From Kordia sp. SMS9 (lineage in GTDB: Bacteria > Bacteroidota > Bacteroidia > Flavobacteriales > Flavobacteriaceae): a DNA stretch of 64,000 nucleotides. Positions within the stretch are counted from its first letter, which is position 1; each line of letters begins with the position of its first letter. Positions 17,817 through 27,262 of the stretch are shown here, one piece after another. The position numbers and the translations under genes were made by a program. The notes under the pieces were generated by a model. The model had not been told where the DNA came from, did not search any database, and saw only the letters and a list, made by a program, of their open reading frames with translations. The stretch is from assembly GCF_003352465.1 (NCBI RefSeq), contig NZ_CP031153.1:796465-860464 (forward strand), given 5' to 3'.

Positions 17817-19361
17817 ATGCCAAACTCACAAAAGGAATCTTTATTTGTATTGATTAAATCGTTGTCAAAATCTGAAAAACGACAGTTTAAGTTGTATGTT
17901 GGACGGTTTGAAGGCAATGTGGATTCAAAATTTTTAGCCTTGTTTACTTTTTTAGAGAAAAGTCAAACCTATGACGAGGAAGCAATTTTGAAGAAGAAAA
18001 TTGTGACAAAGCGACAATTATCTAACTTAAAAGCCAATTTATACAAGCAAATTTTAAAGAGTTTGCGCTTAAATCCTGCACAACATAATATTCGAATTTC
18101 CATTAGAGAACAACTCGATTATGCCACTATTTTGTATAATAAAGGATTGTATCGACAAAGTTTGAAATTGCTTGATAAAGCTAAAATTCTCGCTTTGGAA
18201 CACGAAGAAAAAAATGTGGCGTATGAAATTGTGGAGTTGGAAAAGATTATTGAAACGCAATATATTACCCGAAGCATGTCGAGTCGCGCAGATGAACTTT
18301 CTGCGGAAGCGAAAAAACTCAGTATCCAAAATGCCTTGGCGAGTAAGTTGTCTAATTTATCATTGGAATTGTACGGTTTGTTGTTGAAAGTTGGCTATGT
18401 AAAGAACGAGAAAGATTATGAAGAAGTGACAGCGTATTTCCACGATCGTTTGCCCGAAGTAACTATGTCCGAATTGGGATTTAGAGAAAAGTTATGGTTG
18501 TACAAAGCGCATTTGTGGTTTAGTTTTTTGACGCAAGATTTTCTATCGAGTTATAAGTTTTCGTTGAAATGGGTAGAATTGTTCAATAAAACGCCAAAAA
18601 TGAAGGAGATTCATCCTGTGTTTTATTTGAAAGGAAATCACTATTTGTTGGAATCGCTTTTTTATATTAAACACGAAGTAAAATTTAAAGAAGTGTTGTT
18701 GCAGTTGGAACAAGATATTGAAAATGAAGTTGTTCCGCAGAATGATAATACACGTGTATTGAGCTTTTTGTATTTGTACATGAATAAGATCAATTATCAT
18801 TTTTTAACAGGAACTTTTGCGGATGGTTTGTATTTGATTGATGAAGTGAACGAGCGCATTAAACAGTTTGAAAATAGAATTGACGAACATCACGTGATGA
18901 TTTTTTATTATAAAATCGCATCTCTATATTTTGGCGCAGGCGATCATAAAAATTGCATTGAATATCTACAGAAAATTATTCGAAATAAATCCTTGAAAGT
19001 ACGAGAAGATTTGTTGTGCTTTTCGCGAATTTTAAATTTGGTAGCGCATTACGAATTAGGGTTGGATTACCATTTGGAAACCCAACTCAAAAGTACGTAT
19101 AAGTATTTGTTGAAGATGGACGATTTGCACGAAGTTCAAAAGGAGTTTATCAAGTTTTTAAGAGGTTTGGGCAATATTTATCCGCATCAAGTAAAGAAAG
19201 CGTTTGAAGCTTTACACGCCAAGTTGAAACCTTTTGAAGACGATCCGTACGAACGCAGAGCCTTTTTGTATTTGGACATTTTGTCGTGGCTGGAAAGTAA
19301 AATTGAAAACAAACCAGTTGCCGAGATTATTCATGCAAAGGCGAAGTTGTTGTTGAGGTAA
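17817..19361 (+). CDS. conserved helical-repeat (TPR-like) protein of unknown function
   Basis: 514 residues, soluble, no signal peptide, almost entirely helical. The N-terminus (SLFVLIKSLSKSEKRQFKLY) and the following KQLSNL-type segment are a pattern I associate with a conserved Flavobacteriia protein next to leuA. Repeated helix pairs such as LYNKGLYRQSLKLLDKAKIL suggest TPR units. No catalytic motif was found. It is divergent from leuA, but co-function with leucine synthesis is unproven. Confidence 0.65.
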   Translation: MPNSQKESLFVLIKSLSKSEKRQFKLYVGRFEGNVDSKFLALFTFLEKSQTYDEEAILKKKIVTKRQLSNLKANLYKQILKSLRLNPAQHNIRISIREQLDYATILYNKGLYRQSLKLLDKAKILALEHEEKNVAYEIVELEKIIETQYITRSMSSRADELSAEAKKLSIQNALASKLSNLSLELYGLLLKVGYVKNEKDYEEVTAYFHDRLPEVTMSELGFREKLWLYKAHLWFSFLTQDFLSSYKFSLKWVELFNKTPKMKEIHPVFYLKGNHYLLESLFYIKHEVKFKEVLLQLEQDIENEVVPQNDNTRVLSFLYLYMNKINYHFLTGTFADGLYLIDEVNERIKQFENRIDEHHVMIFYYKIASLYFGAGDHKNCIEYLQKIIRNKSLKVREDLLCFSRILNLVAHYELGLDYHLETQLKSTYKYLLKMDDLHEVQKEFIKFLRGLGNIYPHQVKKAFEALHAKLKPFEDDPYERRAFLYLDILSWLESKIENKPVAEIIHAKAKLLLR

Positions 19362-19681
19362 CTTAGACTTTGTTAGATTTTTAGACGCTTCAGCCTTAGA
19401 CTTCTTAGATTGGAAACGTCTTTGCGAGAAGCTTGCGACGTGGCAATCTGTTGCTATAATATTAAAAAGTTTTTTTGAAAAATTCTCAGTACTCATAGCT
19501 CAATACCCGTATCTTTTTTACCACGAATACACGAATTTAGACACGCGTGTTCTTAGACTTGCTTCGCGCTTAGACAGCTTTGTTTAGACTTCTTAGATTC
19601 GTCTTTGCGAGGAGTTTACGACGTGGCAATCTGTTGCTTTAAGATTCCTGCCTCCGCAGGAATGACAAAAAACGTACATAT
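19362..19681. repeat. gene-free stretch with duplicated 39-base element and hairpin
   Basis: Two copies of a 39-base element starting CGTCTTTGCGAG and ending GGCAATCTGTTGCT lie at 19417-19455 and 19600-19638 and differ at only three positions. Both follow a short word AGACTTCTTAGATT. At 19644-19663 is a small hairpin, ATTCCTGC-n4-GCAGGAAT, of the same kind as those at 35807 and 35845. No reading frame of note was seen. These look like dispersed intergenic repeats rather than a mobile gene. Confidence 0.7.
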
Positions 19682-19716
19682 AAAAAAAAGCGACTAGAAT
19701 TTCTTCCAATCGCTTT
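19682..19716 (-). terminator. terminator of ferritin gene
   Basis: On the minus strand AAAGCGA...TCGCTTT forms an imperfect extended stem followed by a run of eight T. It lies 23 bases after the ferritin stop codon. Confidence 0.75.
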
Positions 19717-19739
19717 CACAGTTTGAGTTAGTGTTATTA

Positions 19740-20255
19740 TTACTGTGTGATATCCGTTGAAGATTGTACCGTGATTGCTTGTACATCTCTGTCAAACAAG
19801 TACAATCCGCCTTTATCGTCTCCGATAAGGTTAATTTTGTCTAAGATATTTCTTGCTAGTGCTTCTTCTTCAATTTGTTCCGCAACATACCATTGTAAAA
19901 AGTTGTGTGTTGCATAATCTTGTTCTTGCAAACTGATGTGTACCAAATCGTTGATACTCTTTGAAACTTTTACTTCGTGTTCAAAGAGTTTTTGAAACAT
20001 TTCTTTAAAAGATCCGTATTCTTTTGGTGGTTCTGAAAGTTGTGAAACCAAAGCGTGTCCGCCACGTTCGTTTACATATTTTACTAATTTTAGCATGTGC
20101 ATGCGTTCTTCGTCAGAATGCTCGTACATGAACGAGGCAACTCCTTCAAAACCTTGCGTTTCTGCAAAACTTGCCATCGCTAAGTATACTTGCGAAGATT
20201 CAGCTTCTATTCGTATTTGCGCGTTGAGTGCGCTCTCCATATTTTGTGATAACAT
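19740..20255 (-). CDS. ftnA: ferritin
   Basis: 171 residues forming the four-helix ferritin bundle. Ferroxidase-centre residues are visible in helix A (RIEAESSQVYLAMASFAE), in helix B (HSDEERMHMLKLVKY, giving the E-E-x2-H pattern) and in helix D (FLQWYVAEQIEEEALA). It stores iron as a 24-mer in the cytoplasm. No haem-binding bacterioferritin signature is evident. It is transcribed alone with a strong terminator; no Fur-like box was identified in the upstream 125 bases. Confidence 0.93.
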   Translation of the reverse strand: MLSQNMESALNAQIRIEAESSQVYLAMASFAETQGFEGVASFMYEHSDEERMHMLKLVKYVNERGGHALVSQLSEPPKEYGSFKEMFQKLFEHEVKVSKSINDLVHISLQEQDYATHNFLQWYVAEQIEEEALARNILDKINLIGDDKGGLYLFDRDVQAITVQSSTDITQ

Positions 20256-20380
20256 AGCGTTTCTCTTTTTGTTTATGTAAAAATACGCATAAGATGTGAG
20301 TTTTACTTACGGGAAGGGTAATTTTAATTTATTCTAACTAAAGGAATGTGAATTGATTGCTCTGATATTTTCAAGACTCC

Positions 20381-21070
20381 TTAGTCCTTATAATATTCAT
20401 ATTCTCTTTCCTCTGTGTACACAATTTTACCGTTTTCAGTTTTGTGATTGCGATAGGTGAAGTTGCCACGATCATCAACTTTTCGATCACTGATTTTGAT
20501 GACACCTTTATTGCCATTATTGTTGCTGATAATTTCCTTCACGAGATTATCTTCATACACAAACTCATACGAATATTCAAATTCTATTGCGTCTGAATTG
20601 GCTTCAAAGATTTTTACATCTATTTTTTTCAATCTTTGTAAAGTATCCAACTTTTGTATAGTTTCAGTTATATACCTGTCATCCTGAACTTGTTTTTCAT
20701 CAATTTTGATCGTATAGGAATCTACCAACTTCATTTTTCTAATTTTAATCGTGTCCGTACTGTTTTTTTCCATTGTAATTCCTACTCTCTCTACATCACT
20801 TAGTTGTTTGAAAGTCGTCACTTGATCAACAGATTGACCATCATCATTTTGAAATTGTGTTCCTTGTTCTATTTTTTCTATGTTCCCGTTTCTGTTAAAA
20901 AAGAAGGTTTCTTTGAGTTGAAAAAAGGCACCTTCTTTGCTTGTAGAAACTTGTTTTATTACTTTCACCTTTCCCTTTACTACCATAGGAAGTATATCTT
21001 TAGGAAATTGATTTTGTGATTCACATCCTAAAAAAAGTAAGCAAGAAAATATGAGCAGTATAGCTTTCAT
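20381..21070 (-). CDS. lipoprotein of unknown function
   Basis: 229 residues with a lipoprotein signal peptide ending in the lipobox LFLGC, so probably anchored in the envelope. The rest is beta-rich and charged, with no recognised domain. Sequences such as TETIQKLDTLQRLKKIDVKI and EREYEYYKD suggest repeated antiparallel strands that read sequentially, similar to YD-type lipoproteins in Flavobacteriia. It lies 22 bases after metG on the same strand and may be co-transcribed by read-through. Confidence 0.6.
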   Translation of the reverse strand: MKAILLIFSCLLFLGCESQNQFPKDILPMVVKGKVKVIKQVSTSKEGAFFQLKETFFFNRNGNIEKIEQGTQFQNDDGQSVDQVTTFKQLSDVERVGITMEKNSTDTIKIRKMKLVDSYTIKIDEKQVQDDRYITETIQKLDTLQRLKKIDVKIFEANSDAIEFEYSYEFVYEDNLVKEIISNNNGNKGVIKISDRKVDDRGNFTYRNHKTENGKIVYTEEREYEYYKD

Positions 21071-21092
21071 AGATCAGATTTAATATCAAAAG

Positions 21093-23141
21093 TTAATTAA
21101 TTGTTTCTCCATTCATGACATCGTCTTCATCAGGATTTACAAACACCAATTTGCCTGTTGGCGTTTCGGTCATTAAAATCATTCCTTGACTTTCTACTTT
21201 GGCAATGGTTCTCGGTGCTAAGTTGGCTAACACCGTTACTTTTTTACCAATGATTTCTTCTGGCGTAAAGCTTTCGGCAATTCCAGAAACAATCGTGCGT
21301 TTGTCCAAACCTGTATCCACAACAAGTTTTAAGAGTTTTTTTGTTTTGCGAACTTTCTCAGCTTCTATGATGGTTCCGACACGTAAATCTAACTTGGTAA
21401 AATCGTCAAAAGTTGCCGTTTCTTTTTGTGGCTCTGGTTCTTTGTTGGCAGCTTCGTTGGCTTTTTTAGTCGCTTCCAACTTATCTAATTGTGCTTGAAT
21501 TTCTTTGTCGTCAATCTTTGCGAACAGTAATTCTTGTTTGTTAATTTGATGTCCTGTCGGGATCAATACTTCTTTGGTAGAAACATCACTCCAAGTCACG
21601 TCTGCATCAAAAGCTAAAATGTTTTTTAGTTTTTTGGATGTGAACGGTAAAAACGGTTCTGACAATACCGCAATGGCAGAAGCAATCTGCAACGCCACAT
21701 ACATAATGCCTTTTACCATTTCTGGATCTTCTTTGATCTTTTTCCAGGGTTCATTGGCTTGTAGGAACTGATTTCCCAATCGAGCCAAATTCATTAATTC
21801 TTGACTTGCCTCACGGAAACGATATCTTTCTATAGAACTCGCAATGATCGCTGGAAAATGCTTTACTTGTGTTAATTCTTCATATTCTCCTGTATATTCT
21901 GGAATAATTCCATCATAATATTTATGCGTCAACACAACTACACGATTGATAAAGTTTCCTAAAATCGCCACTAATTCACTATTGTTACGCGTTTGGAAAT
22001 CTTTCCACGTAAAATCGTTGTCTTTAGTTTCGGGCGCATTCGCGGTTAACGCATAACGCAATACATCTTCTTTCCCTGGGAAATCTTCTAAGTATTCATG
22101 CAACCAAACTGCCCAATTTTTTGAAGTGGAAAGTTTGTTACCTTCTAAATTTAAAAATTCATTCGCAGGTACATTGTCTGGCAAAATATAATCGCCATGT
22201 GCTTTTAACATCGACGGGAAAATGATGCAGTGAAATACAATATTATCTTTTCCGATAAAATGCACCAATTTGGTGTTTGCATCTTTCCAATAGGGTTCCC
22301 AATCTTTTCCTTCTCTTTCTGCCCATTCTTTTGTTGCCGAAATGTATCCGATAGGCGCATCAAACCACACATAGAGTACTTTTCCTTCTGCGCCTTCTAC
22401 AGGAACAGGAATTCCCCAATCCAAATCGCGCGTTACGGCACGTGGACGCAAACCATCGTCTACCCACGATTTTACTTGTCCGTACACATTGGGTTTCCAA
22501 TCTTTTTTATGTCCTTCAACAATCCATTCGTTTAAAAAGTCGCTGTATTTGTCTAATGGTAAAAACCAGTGTTTTGTCTTTTTTAAGGTAGGAACATTTC
22601 CTGTAATGGTCGATTTTGGATTGATCAATTCCGTAGCACTTAACGCGCTTCCACAATTTTCACATTGATCGCCATACGCTTCTTCATGACCGCATTTTGG
22701 ACAGGTTCCTATTACATAACGATCCGCCAAAAACTGATCGGCTTCCGCATCGTATAATTGTTCTGTTACCTCTTCTGTAAACTCGCCAGCTTTGTATAAT
22801 TTTTTAAAGAAATCAGACGCCGTTTTATGGTGAATTTCCGCAGACGTTCTTGAATAGTTATCAAATGAGATTCCAAAATCTTGAAACGATTGTTTGATGA
22901 TTCCGTGGTATTTATCAATGATATCTTGCGGCGACACTCCTTCTTTTTTTGCACGCATCGGAATGGCAAAACCATGTTCGTCACTTCCGCACATAAAAGC
23001 AACGTCGTTGCCTGTTAAACGCAAGTAACGCGCATAAATATCGGCAGGCACATACACACCAGCCAAATGCCCAATATGAATGGGACCGTTGGTATATGGC
23101 AAAGCCGCCGTAATTGTATATCGTTGTGGATGTTGACTCAT
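21093..23141 (-). CDS. metG: methionyl-tRNA synthetase
   Basis: 682 residues from the ATG at 23141; an in-frame ATG five codons upstream (23156) is also possible, but [20 protein letters not shown] matches the usual start. Class I motifs are HIGH (in [10 protein letters not shown]) and a KMSKS equivalent KLSTS. A zinc-knuckle insert has the four cysteines of CPKCG...CENCG. The C-terminus carries a tRNA-binding OB-fold ([20 protein letters not shown]), often involved in dimerisation. It charges initiator and elongator tRNA-Met. Confidence 0.95.
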   Translation of the reverse strand: MSQHPQRYTITAALPYTNGPIHIGHLAGVYVPADIYARYLRLTGNDVAFMCGSDEHGFAIPMRAKKEGVSPQDIIDKYHGIIKQSFQDFGISFDNYSRTSAEIHHKTASDFFKKLYKAGEFTEEVTEQLYDAEADQFLADRYVIGTCPKCGHEEAYGDQCENCGSALSATELINPKSTITGNVPTLKKTKHWFLPLDKYSDFLNEWIVEGHKKDWKPNVYGQVKSWVDDGLRPRAVTRDLDWGIPVPVEGAEGKVLYVWFDAPIGYISATKEWAEREGKDWEPYWKDANTKLVHFIGKDNIVFHCIIFPSMLKAHGDYILPDNVPANEFLNLEGNKLSTSKNWAVWLHEYLEDFPGKEDVLRYALTANAPETKDNDFTWKDFQTRNNSELVAILGNFINRVVVLTHKYYDGIIPEYTGEYEELTQVKHFPAIIASSIERYRFREASQELMNLARLGNQFLQANEPWKKIKEDPEMVKGIMYVALQIASAIAVLSEPFLPFTSKKLKNILAFDADVTWSDVSTKEVLIPTGHQINKQELLFAKIDDKEIQAQLDKLEATKKANEAANKEPEPQKETATFDDFTKLDLRVGTIIEAEKVRKTKKLLKLVVDTGLDKRTIVSGIAESFTPEEIIGKKVTVLANLAPRTIAKVESQGMILMTETPTGKLVFVNPDEDDVMNGETIN

Positions 23142-23365
23142 TTCGTTTGTTTTCAATTCTATTTGATTCGGTTTTCAAGGTTTTTTGTGTTGAAAACCTC
23201 GTAATTAACGTGCAAAAATATGAATTTACTTGTCTAAATCATTAATTTAGGAACGTAATAATTCAACATACATTCATTAAAACGATGATTTTTGCAACTC
23301 GTCTAAAAATGAATTTTGTTTTTGAAGAAAATGAAAGACTGTAATTTTTCTGCTACTTTTAGTAT

Positions 23366-24256
23366 ATGAAGCCACCAAAACCACTACAAAAAGGCGCGAC
23401 TGTTGGTATTTTGTCGACAGCGCGAAAAATCTCCATTGCAGAAATTGAAGCTGCAGTTACATTGCTACACAGTTGGGATTTGAAAGTTGTCCTCGGAACA
23501 ACAATTGAACTCGAAATGAACCAATTTGCAGGCGACGACATGACACGCATGCTCAATTTTCAACAGTTTATGGACGACGACGCTATTGACGCCATTTGGT
23601 GTGCACGTGGCGGCTATGGAACGATTCGCATTATAGATCAGCTAGATTTTTCAAGATTTGTACAACAACCTAAATGGATTATTGGCTATTCGGATGTTAC
23701 TGTTTTGCATTCTAAAGGACCGCAATTGGAAGTTGAAACGCTGCATGCTACGATGCCGATAAACATTCCCAAGAATAGCAAAGCGACTTTGGAAAGTTTA
23801 CGTAAAGTACTGTTTGGTGAACACTTGCAGTATACGATTCCCGCGAAAGCGAACAACAAAATAGGAAGCGCGACAGGCGAATTGATTGGTGGAAATTTGA
23901 GTATGTTGTACAGCATGTTAGGCTCCGATTTGAGCTTAAATACAGACGGAAAGATTCTGTTTTTAGAAGATTTGGACGAATATTTGTATCATGTGGATCG
24001 TATGTTGATGAACTTGAAACGCAACGGATATTTTGAAAATCTGGCAGGAATGATCGTTGGTGGCATGACCGATATGCACGACAATACGATTCCTTTTGGC
24101 AAGAACGCAAACGAAATTATTTTGGATGTGACTTCCGAATACAATTTCCCAATTTGTTTTGACTTTCCCGCTGGACATTTGGATGACAATCGCGCGTTGA
24201 TTTTTGGGAGAAATGTAGCGTTGGAAGTTGCCTCAGAAGTTACATTAGTTTTTTAG
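23366..24256 (+). CDS. LD-carboxypeptidase (muramoyltetrapeptide carboxypeptidase, S66)
   Basis: 296 residues, no signal peptide, as expected for the cytosolic enzymes that trim recycled murein tetrapeptides. The S66 catalytic serine S109 lies in GYSDVT. The acidic stretch ILFLEDLDEYLYHVDRML and the C-terminal PAGHLDDN (His) supply the other two residues of the Ser-Glu-His triad. The ARGGYG turn (80-85) is a family mark. It is convergent with ppk1, 36 bases away. Confidence 0.9.
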   Translation: MKPPKPLQKGATVGILSTARKISIAEIEAAVTLLHSWDLKVVLGTTIELEMNQFAGDDMTRMLNFQQFMDDDAIDAIWCARGGYGTIRIIDQLDFSRFVQQPKWIIGYSDVTVLHSKGPQLEVETLHATMPINIPKNSKATLESLRKVLFGEHLQYTIPAKANNKIGSATGELIGGNLSMLYSMLGSDLSLNTDGKILFLEDLDEYLYHVDRMLMNLKRNGYFENLAGMIVGGMTDMHDNTIPFGKNANEIILDVTSEYNFPICFDFPAGHLDDNRALIFGRNVALEVASEVTLVF

Positions 24257-24292
24257 TTTTTTGTGTGATGCTGCATCCAATTCAGCATAACG

Positions 24293-26311
24293 TTACGAGT
24301 TCATTTTTACAATTTCCTTGTAGGTTTTCTGTTGAGAATAAATCGCTTTGGCATCTTGTGGAACATATTCGTTTTTTTGCTTCACATCAATGATTCTGGC
24401 TTTTACAGAATCGTCTAATTGCCATTGTACATAACTACGCAATTGTTGGTGAATGTCTGCGTCTAAAATTGGCGTGAGCACTTCAATACGATGATCTAAG
24501 TTTCGCGTCATCCAATCGGCAGAACCGATGTACATTTTTTCTTCGCCACCATTGGCAAACATGTATACGCGTGCATGTTCTAAATATTGCCCAACCACAC
24601 TTTTGACACGAATGTTTTCGCTTTGTCCCACAATTCCTGGTACTAAACAGCAAATTCCACGGACTACCAAATCAATTTGTACGCCTGCATTGCTGGCTTC
24701 GTACAAAGCTTCAATCATACGTGTGTCTTGCAGACTGTTGAGTTTTAGAATGATGTATGCTTCTTTTCCAGCTTGCGCATTTTTGATTTCTTGATCTATT
24801 AATTCTAGGAATGTACTTCGTGTTGTAAATGGAGAGATTAATAGTTTTTTGGCTTTTGGAATGATGATTTCACGCTCTAATATTTGAAAGACTTGTGCCA
24901 ATTCCGACGTGATTTTTTCGCGTTTGGTCATCAAGCAGAAATCTGTGTATAATGTTGCTGTTTTTTCATTGAAATTTCCTGTGCCAATGTAGCCGTACCA
25001 ACTTGGAACGTCATTTTCCAAACGTTCAATGAAGAGTATTTTGGAGTGCACTTTGATTCCAGGATAACTGTAAATGACTTTCGCGCCGTTTTCCTCTAGA
25101 ATTTTTCCCCATTTGATATTGTTTTGCTCGTCAAAACGCGCTTTGGTTTCTACAAAAACCGTGACTTCTTTTCCGTTTTGTAACGCATCAATCAGCGCTG
25201 TGTTGATGCGTGATTCTTTCGCAACTCGGTATAAGGTAATTTTTATTTTGGTCACGTTTTCGTCTGTGGCAGCTTCTTCCAACAATTCCGATACATGATC
25301 AAAGGATTCATACGGAAAGTACAACAAGCGATCTTTTTCTGAAATTGCGGTAAATATACTGTCGTATGCGCTTAATTCTTTGTTTCTAACAGGTGGAAAT
25401 GTTGGTAATGAAAGTTCTTTTTGTGTTGGATTTGGGAAACCAAAAAAGTCTTTAAAATTGTGATGCGTTCCACCAAAAATGATGTCGGTATCATTCACGT
25501 TTAATTCCACTTTTAGTGCGTTTAGTAAATCTGTAGAAAACGTTTTATCGACTAGCATACGCGTTACTTGTCCGGTATTTCTATTACTTAAAGAGTCTTT
25601 TATTTTTTGCAGTAAATTGCCCGAATATTCATTGTTGATATACAACTCGGCATCACGGGAAACTTTGATGGAATGGAAGGTGTTTTTTGGATACACTTCC
25701 GTGAGATGAAACTTTAGGATATCATCTACAAAAGTGATGTACTGTGTATTATTTTCTGCGGGAAATACTAGGAGTCGCGGTGAATTTTCAGGAACTTTAA
25801 AGATGAGCAATTCTTCATTGTAAACAGACGTTACGTATAATTTTTCATTCTCAATAAAAAGTTCATTGCCGTCTGAAACGTTCGTGTTCGATTCTAGTTT
25901 TGTTGCTAAATTTTCTTGGTAATACACTTTCGCGAATTGTTGCTGCGTTGTTGAAAATTGTGTGTAATCAATCAGTTCTATGCCTTCTTTTTTCAATTCG
26001 GGAATGATTTGCTCTCTATAGATTTTACCAAATTCTTCTTGTTGCAGGTTGACTTCTTTTTTGATCTTTTTCAACAACTTATTTGGTTTCGTAATTAGCT
26101 TTTTACGCAAGCCTTTGTCTAAGGTTTTTATTTGACGAATGGCAGACACGCGCACTTTAAAAAATTCGTCCAAATTAGAAGAAAATATTGCCAAAAACTT
26201 GATGCGTTCATACAATGGATTTCGGGGATCAGCAGCTTCTTGCAATACACGGTGATTGAAGCGCAACCATGAGAGATCTCTGTTGTAAAATTCGGTAGAA
26301 GTCAGTGCCAT
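24293..26311 (-). CDS. ppk1: polyphosphate kinase 1
   Basis: 672 residues, near the usual 690. The N-terminal block FYNRDLSWLRFNHRVLQEA is characteristic, and the two phospholipase-D-like catalytic histidine regions are visible: GIKVHSKILFIER (phosphohistidine site) and YLEHARVYMF with the following MTRNLDHRIEVLTP. The enzyme makes inorganic polyphosphate from ATP. No exopolyphosphatase gene is adjacent. It lies 62 bases downstream of the YiiX-like gene on the same strand. Confidence 0.93.
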   Translation of the reverse strand: MALTSTEFYNRDLSWLRFNHRVLQEAADPRNPLYERIKFLAIFSSNLDEFFKVRVSAIRQIKTLDKGLRKKLITKPNKLLKKIKKEVNLQQEEFGKIYREQIIPELKKEGIELIDYTQFSTTQQQFAKVYYQENLATKLESNTNVSDGNELFIENEKLYVTSVYNEELLIFKVPENSPRLLVFPAENNTQYITFVDDILKFHLTEVYPKNTFHSIKVSRDAELYINNEYSGNLLQKIKDSLSNRNTGQVTRMLVDKTFSTDLLNALKVELNVNDTDIIFGGTHHNFKDFFGFPNPTQKELSLPTFPPVRNKELSAYDSIFTAISEKDRLLYFPYESFDHVSELLEEAATDENVTKIKITLYRVAKESRINTALIDALQNGKEVTVFVETKARFDEQNNIKWGKILEENGAKVIYSYPGIKVHSKILFIERLENDVPSWYGYIGTGNFNEKTATLYTDFCLMTKREKITSELAQVFQILEREIIIPKAKKLLISPFTTRSTFLELIDQEIKNAQAGKEAYIILKLNSLQDTRMIEALYEASNAGVQIDLVVRGICCLVPGIVGQSENIRVKSVVGQYLEHARVYMFANGGEEKMYIGSADWMTRNLDHRIEVLTPILDADIHQQLRSYVQWQLDDSVKARIIDVKQKNEYVPQDAKAIYSQQKTYKEIVKMNS

Positions 26312-26373
26312 TTTTAGGTTTTAAATACCAAAAGTATATAATATTTAGGCATTACTTGTATTTTTACTTGGTT

Positions 26374-27051
26374 TTACTTTTCCATCACCAATATTAGTTG
26401 ATCAGAAGCAAACATGGCGGCAGGAGAAATTACTTTTTCATTGATTGGAATGTTGCTTCCGTAGCGTTCTTGCATTTTAGATTGTACAATTTTATGACTC
26501 AAGTCAAAATCTGAAAGCTTCTCAAGTTGTCCAATTTCTATATTTGTTGCCTCTTTGTATATTTTCCAAACAAGTTCTGAGCAATATATTTTATCATCGG
26601 ACCATTCAAAATAAATATCATACGATTTTCCTTGATATTTTTCGCCGATTTTTTTCATTTTAGAAAGCATCGAACTTGTTAGAACTTGGTTGGCATTTGC
26701 CAGTCGTTTAATTACATAATGTCCGTTTTTACCTCGATCTATCCATTCTTGCAAAGGTGTTACTGTTACAGGTTGAATGGCTTCATACACAAAATAGTCA
26801 CCATCCATTTCATAAATAATTCCCATGTGACTATATGTTGAATTTGTAGCTAGTTGAATGGCTTTGCTTTGATTTGATGTGGACGTCTGAAAGATGATAT
26901 CGCCACTTTGAAGGTTACCATTGCGTGTATGTTGTGCTGTTTTTTGAGTATCTTTTTGTACTCCATAAGCAAATTGATACATTTCAGTGACCCAATATAC
27001 TAAGAAACTTAAAATTCCAATAATAATCAGTGTTAGTAGTGTTTTTTTCAT
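26374..27051 (-). CDS. YiiX/YebB-type permuted NlpC/P60 cysteine hydrolase
   Basis: 225 residues with one N-terminal membrane anchor (LLTLIIIGILSFLVYWVTEM). The domain begins LQSGDIIFQ. The catalytic histidine is H75 in STYSHMGI, and the cysteine C157 lies in the late motif IYCSELVWKIY. This order (His before Cys) marks the circularly permuted papain-like families related to YiiX and LRAT. Members are amidases or thioesterases, often acting on lipids or peptidoglycan; the substrate here is unknown. It is probably co-transcribed with ppk1. Confidence 0.8.
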   Translation of the reverse strand: MKKTLLTLIIIGILSFLVYWVTEMYQFAYGVQKDTQKTAQHTRNGNLQSGDIIFQTSTSNQSKAIQLATNSTYSHMGIIYEMDGDYFVYEAIQPVTVTPLQEWIDRGKNGHYVIKRLANANQVLTSSMLSKMKKIGEKYQGKSYDIYFEWSDDKIYCSELVWKIYKEATNIEIGQLEKLSDFDLSHKIVQSKMQERYGSNIPINEKVISPAAMFASDQLILVMEK

Positions 27052-27200
27052 TCGTATTTATAGTGAACATTCCTATTATTTTTAAAAGCTACAATAATCT
27101 TATGTTGAGTCAAAACTAAACAAAGAGTTTATCCTATTTTTAACACTTATTTTTATTTCTTTTTCGAATCGAATTCAAAAATTAGATAAACTTCTCAAAC

Positions 27201-27244
27201 ATGATATAAATCATATATTGCCTGCAACACGATGCCTAATTTTG
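27201..27244 (+). promoter_or_regulatory. Fnr-type site and -7 box of hemN
   Basis: ATGATATAAATCAT (27201-27214) is a perfect 5-bp inverted repeat with a 4-base spacer. A perfect TAnnTTTG box, TAATTTTG, lies at 27237-27244. The site centre is 29.5 bp from the first base of the box, which puts the site near -42. This is the class II activator position of Crp/Fnr proteins. The ATG of hemN follows at 27263. Confidence 0.65.
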
Positions 27245-27262
27245 GCTTATAACAAATTAGGT

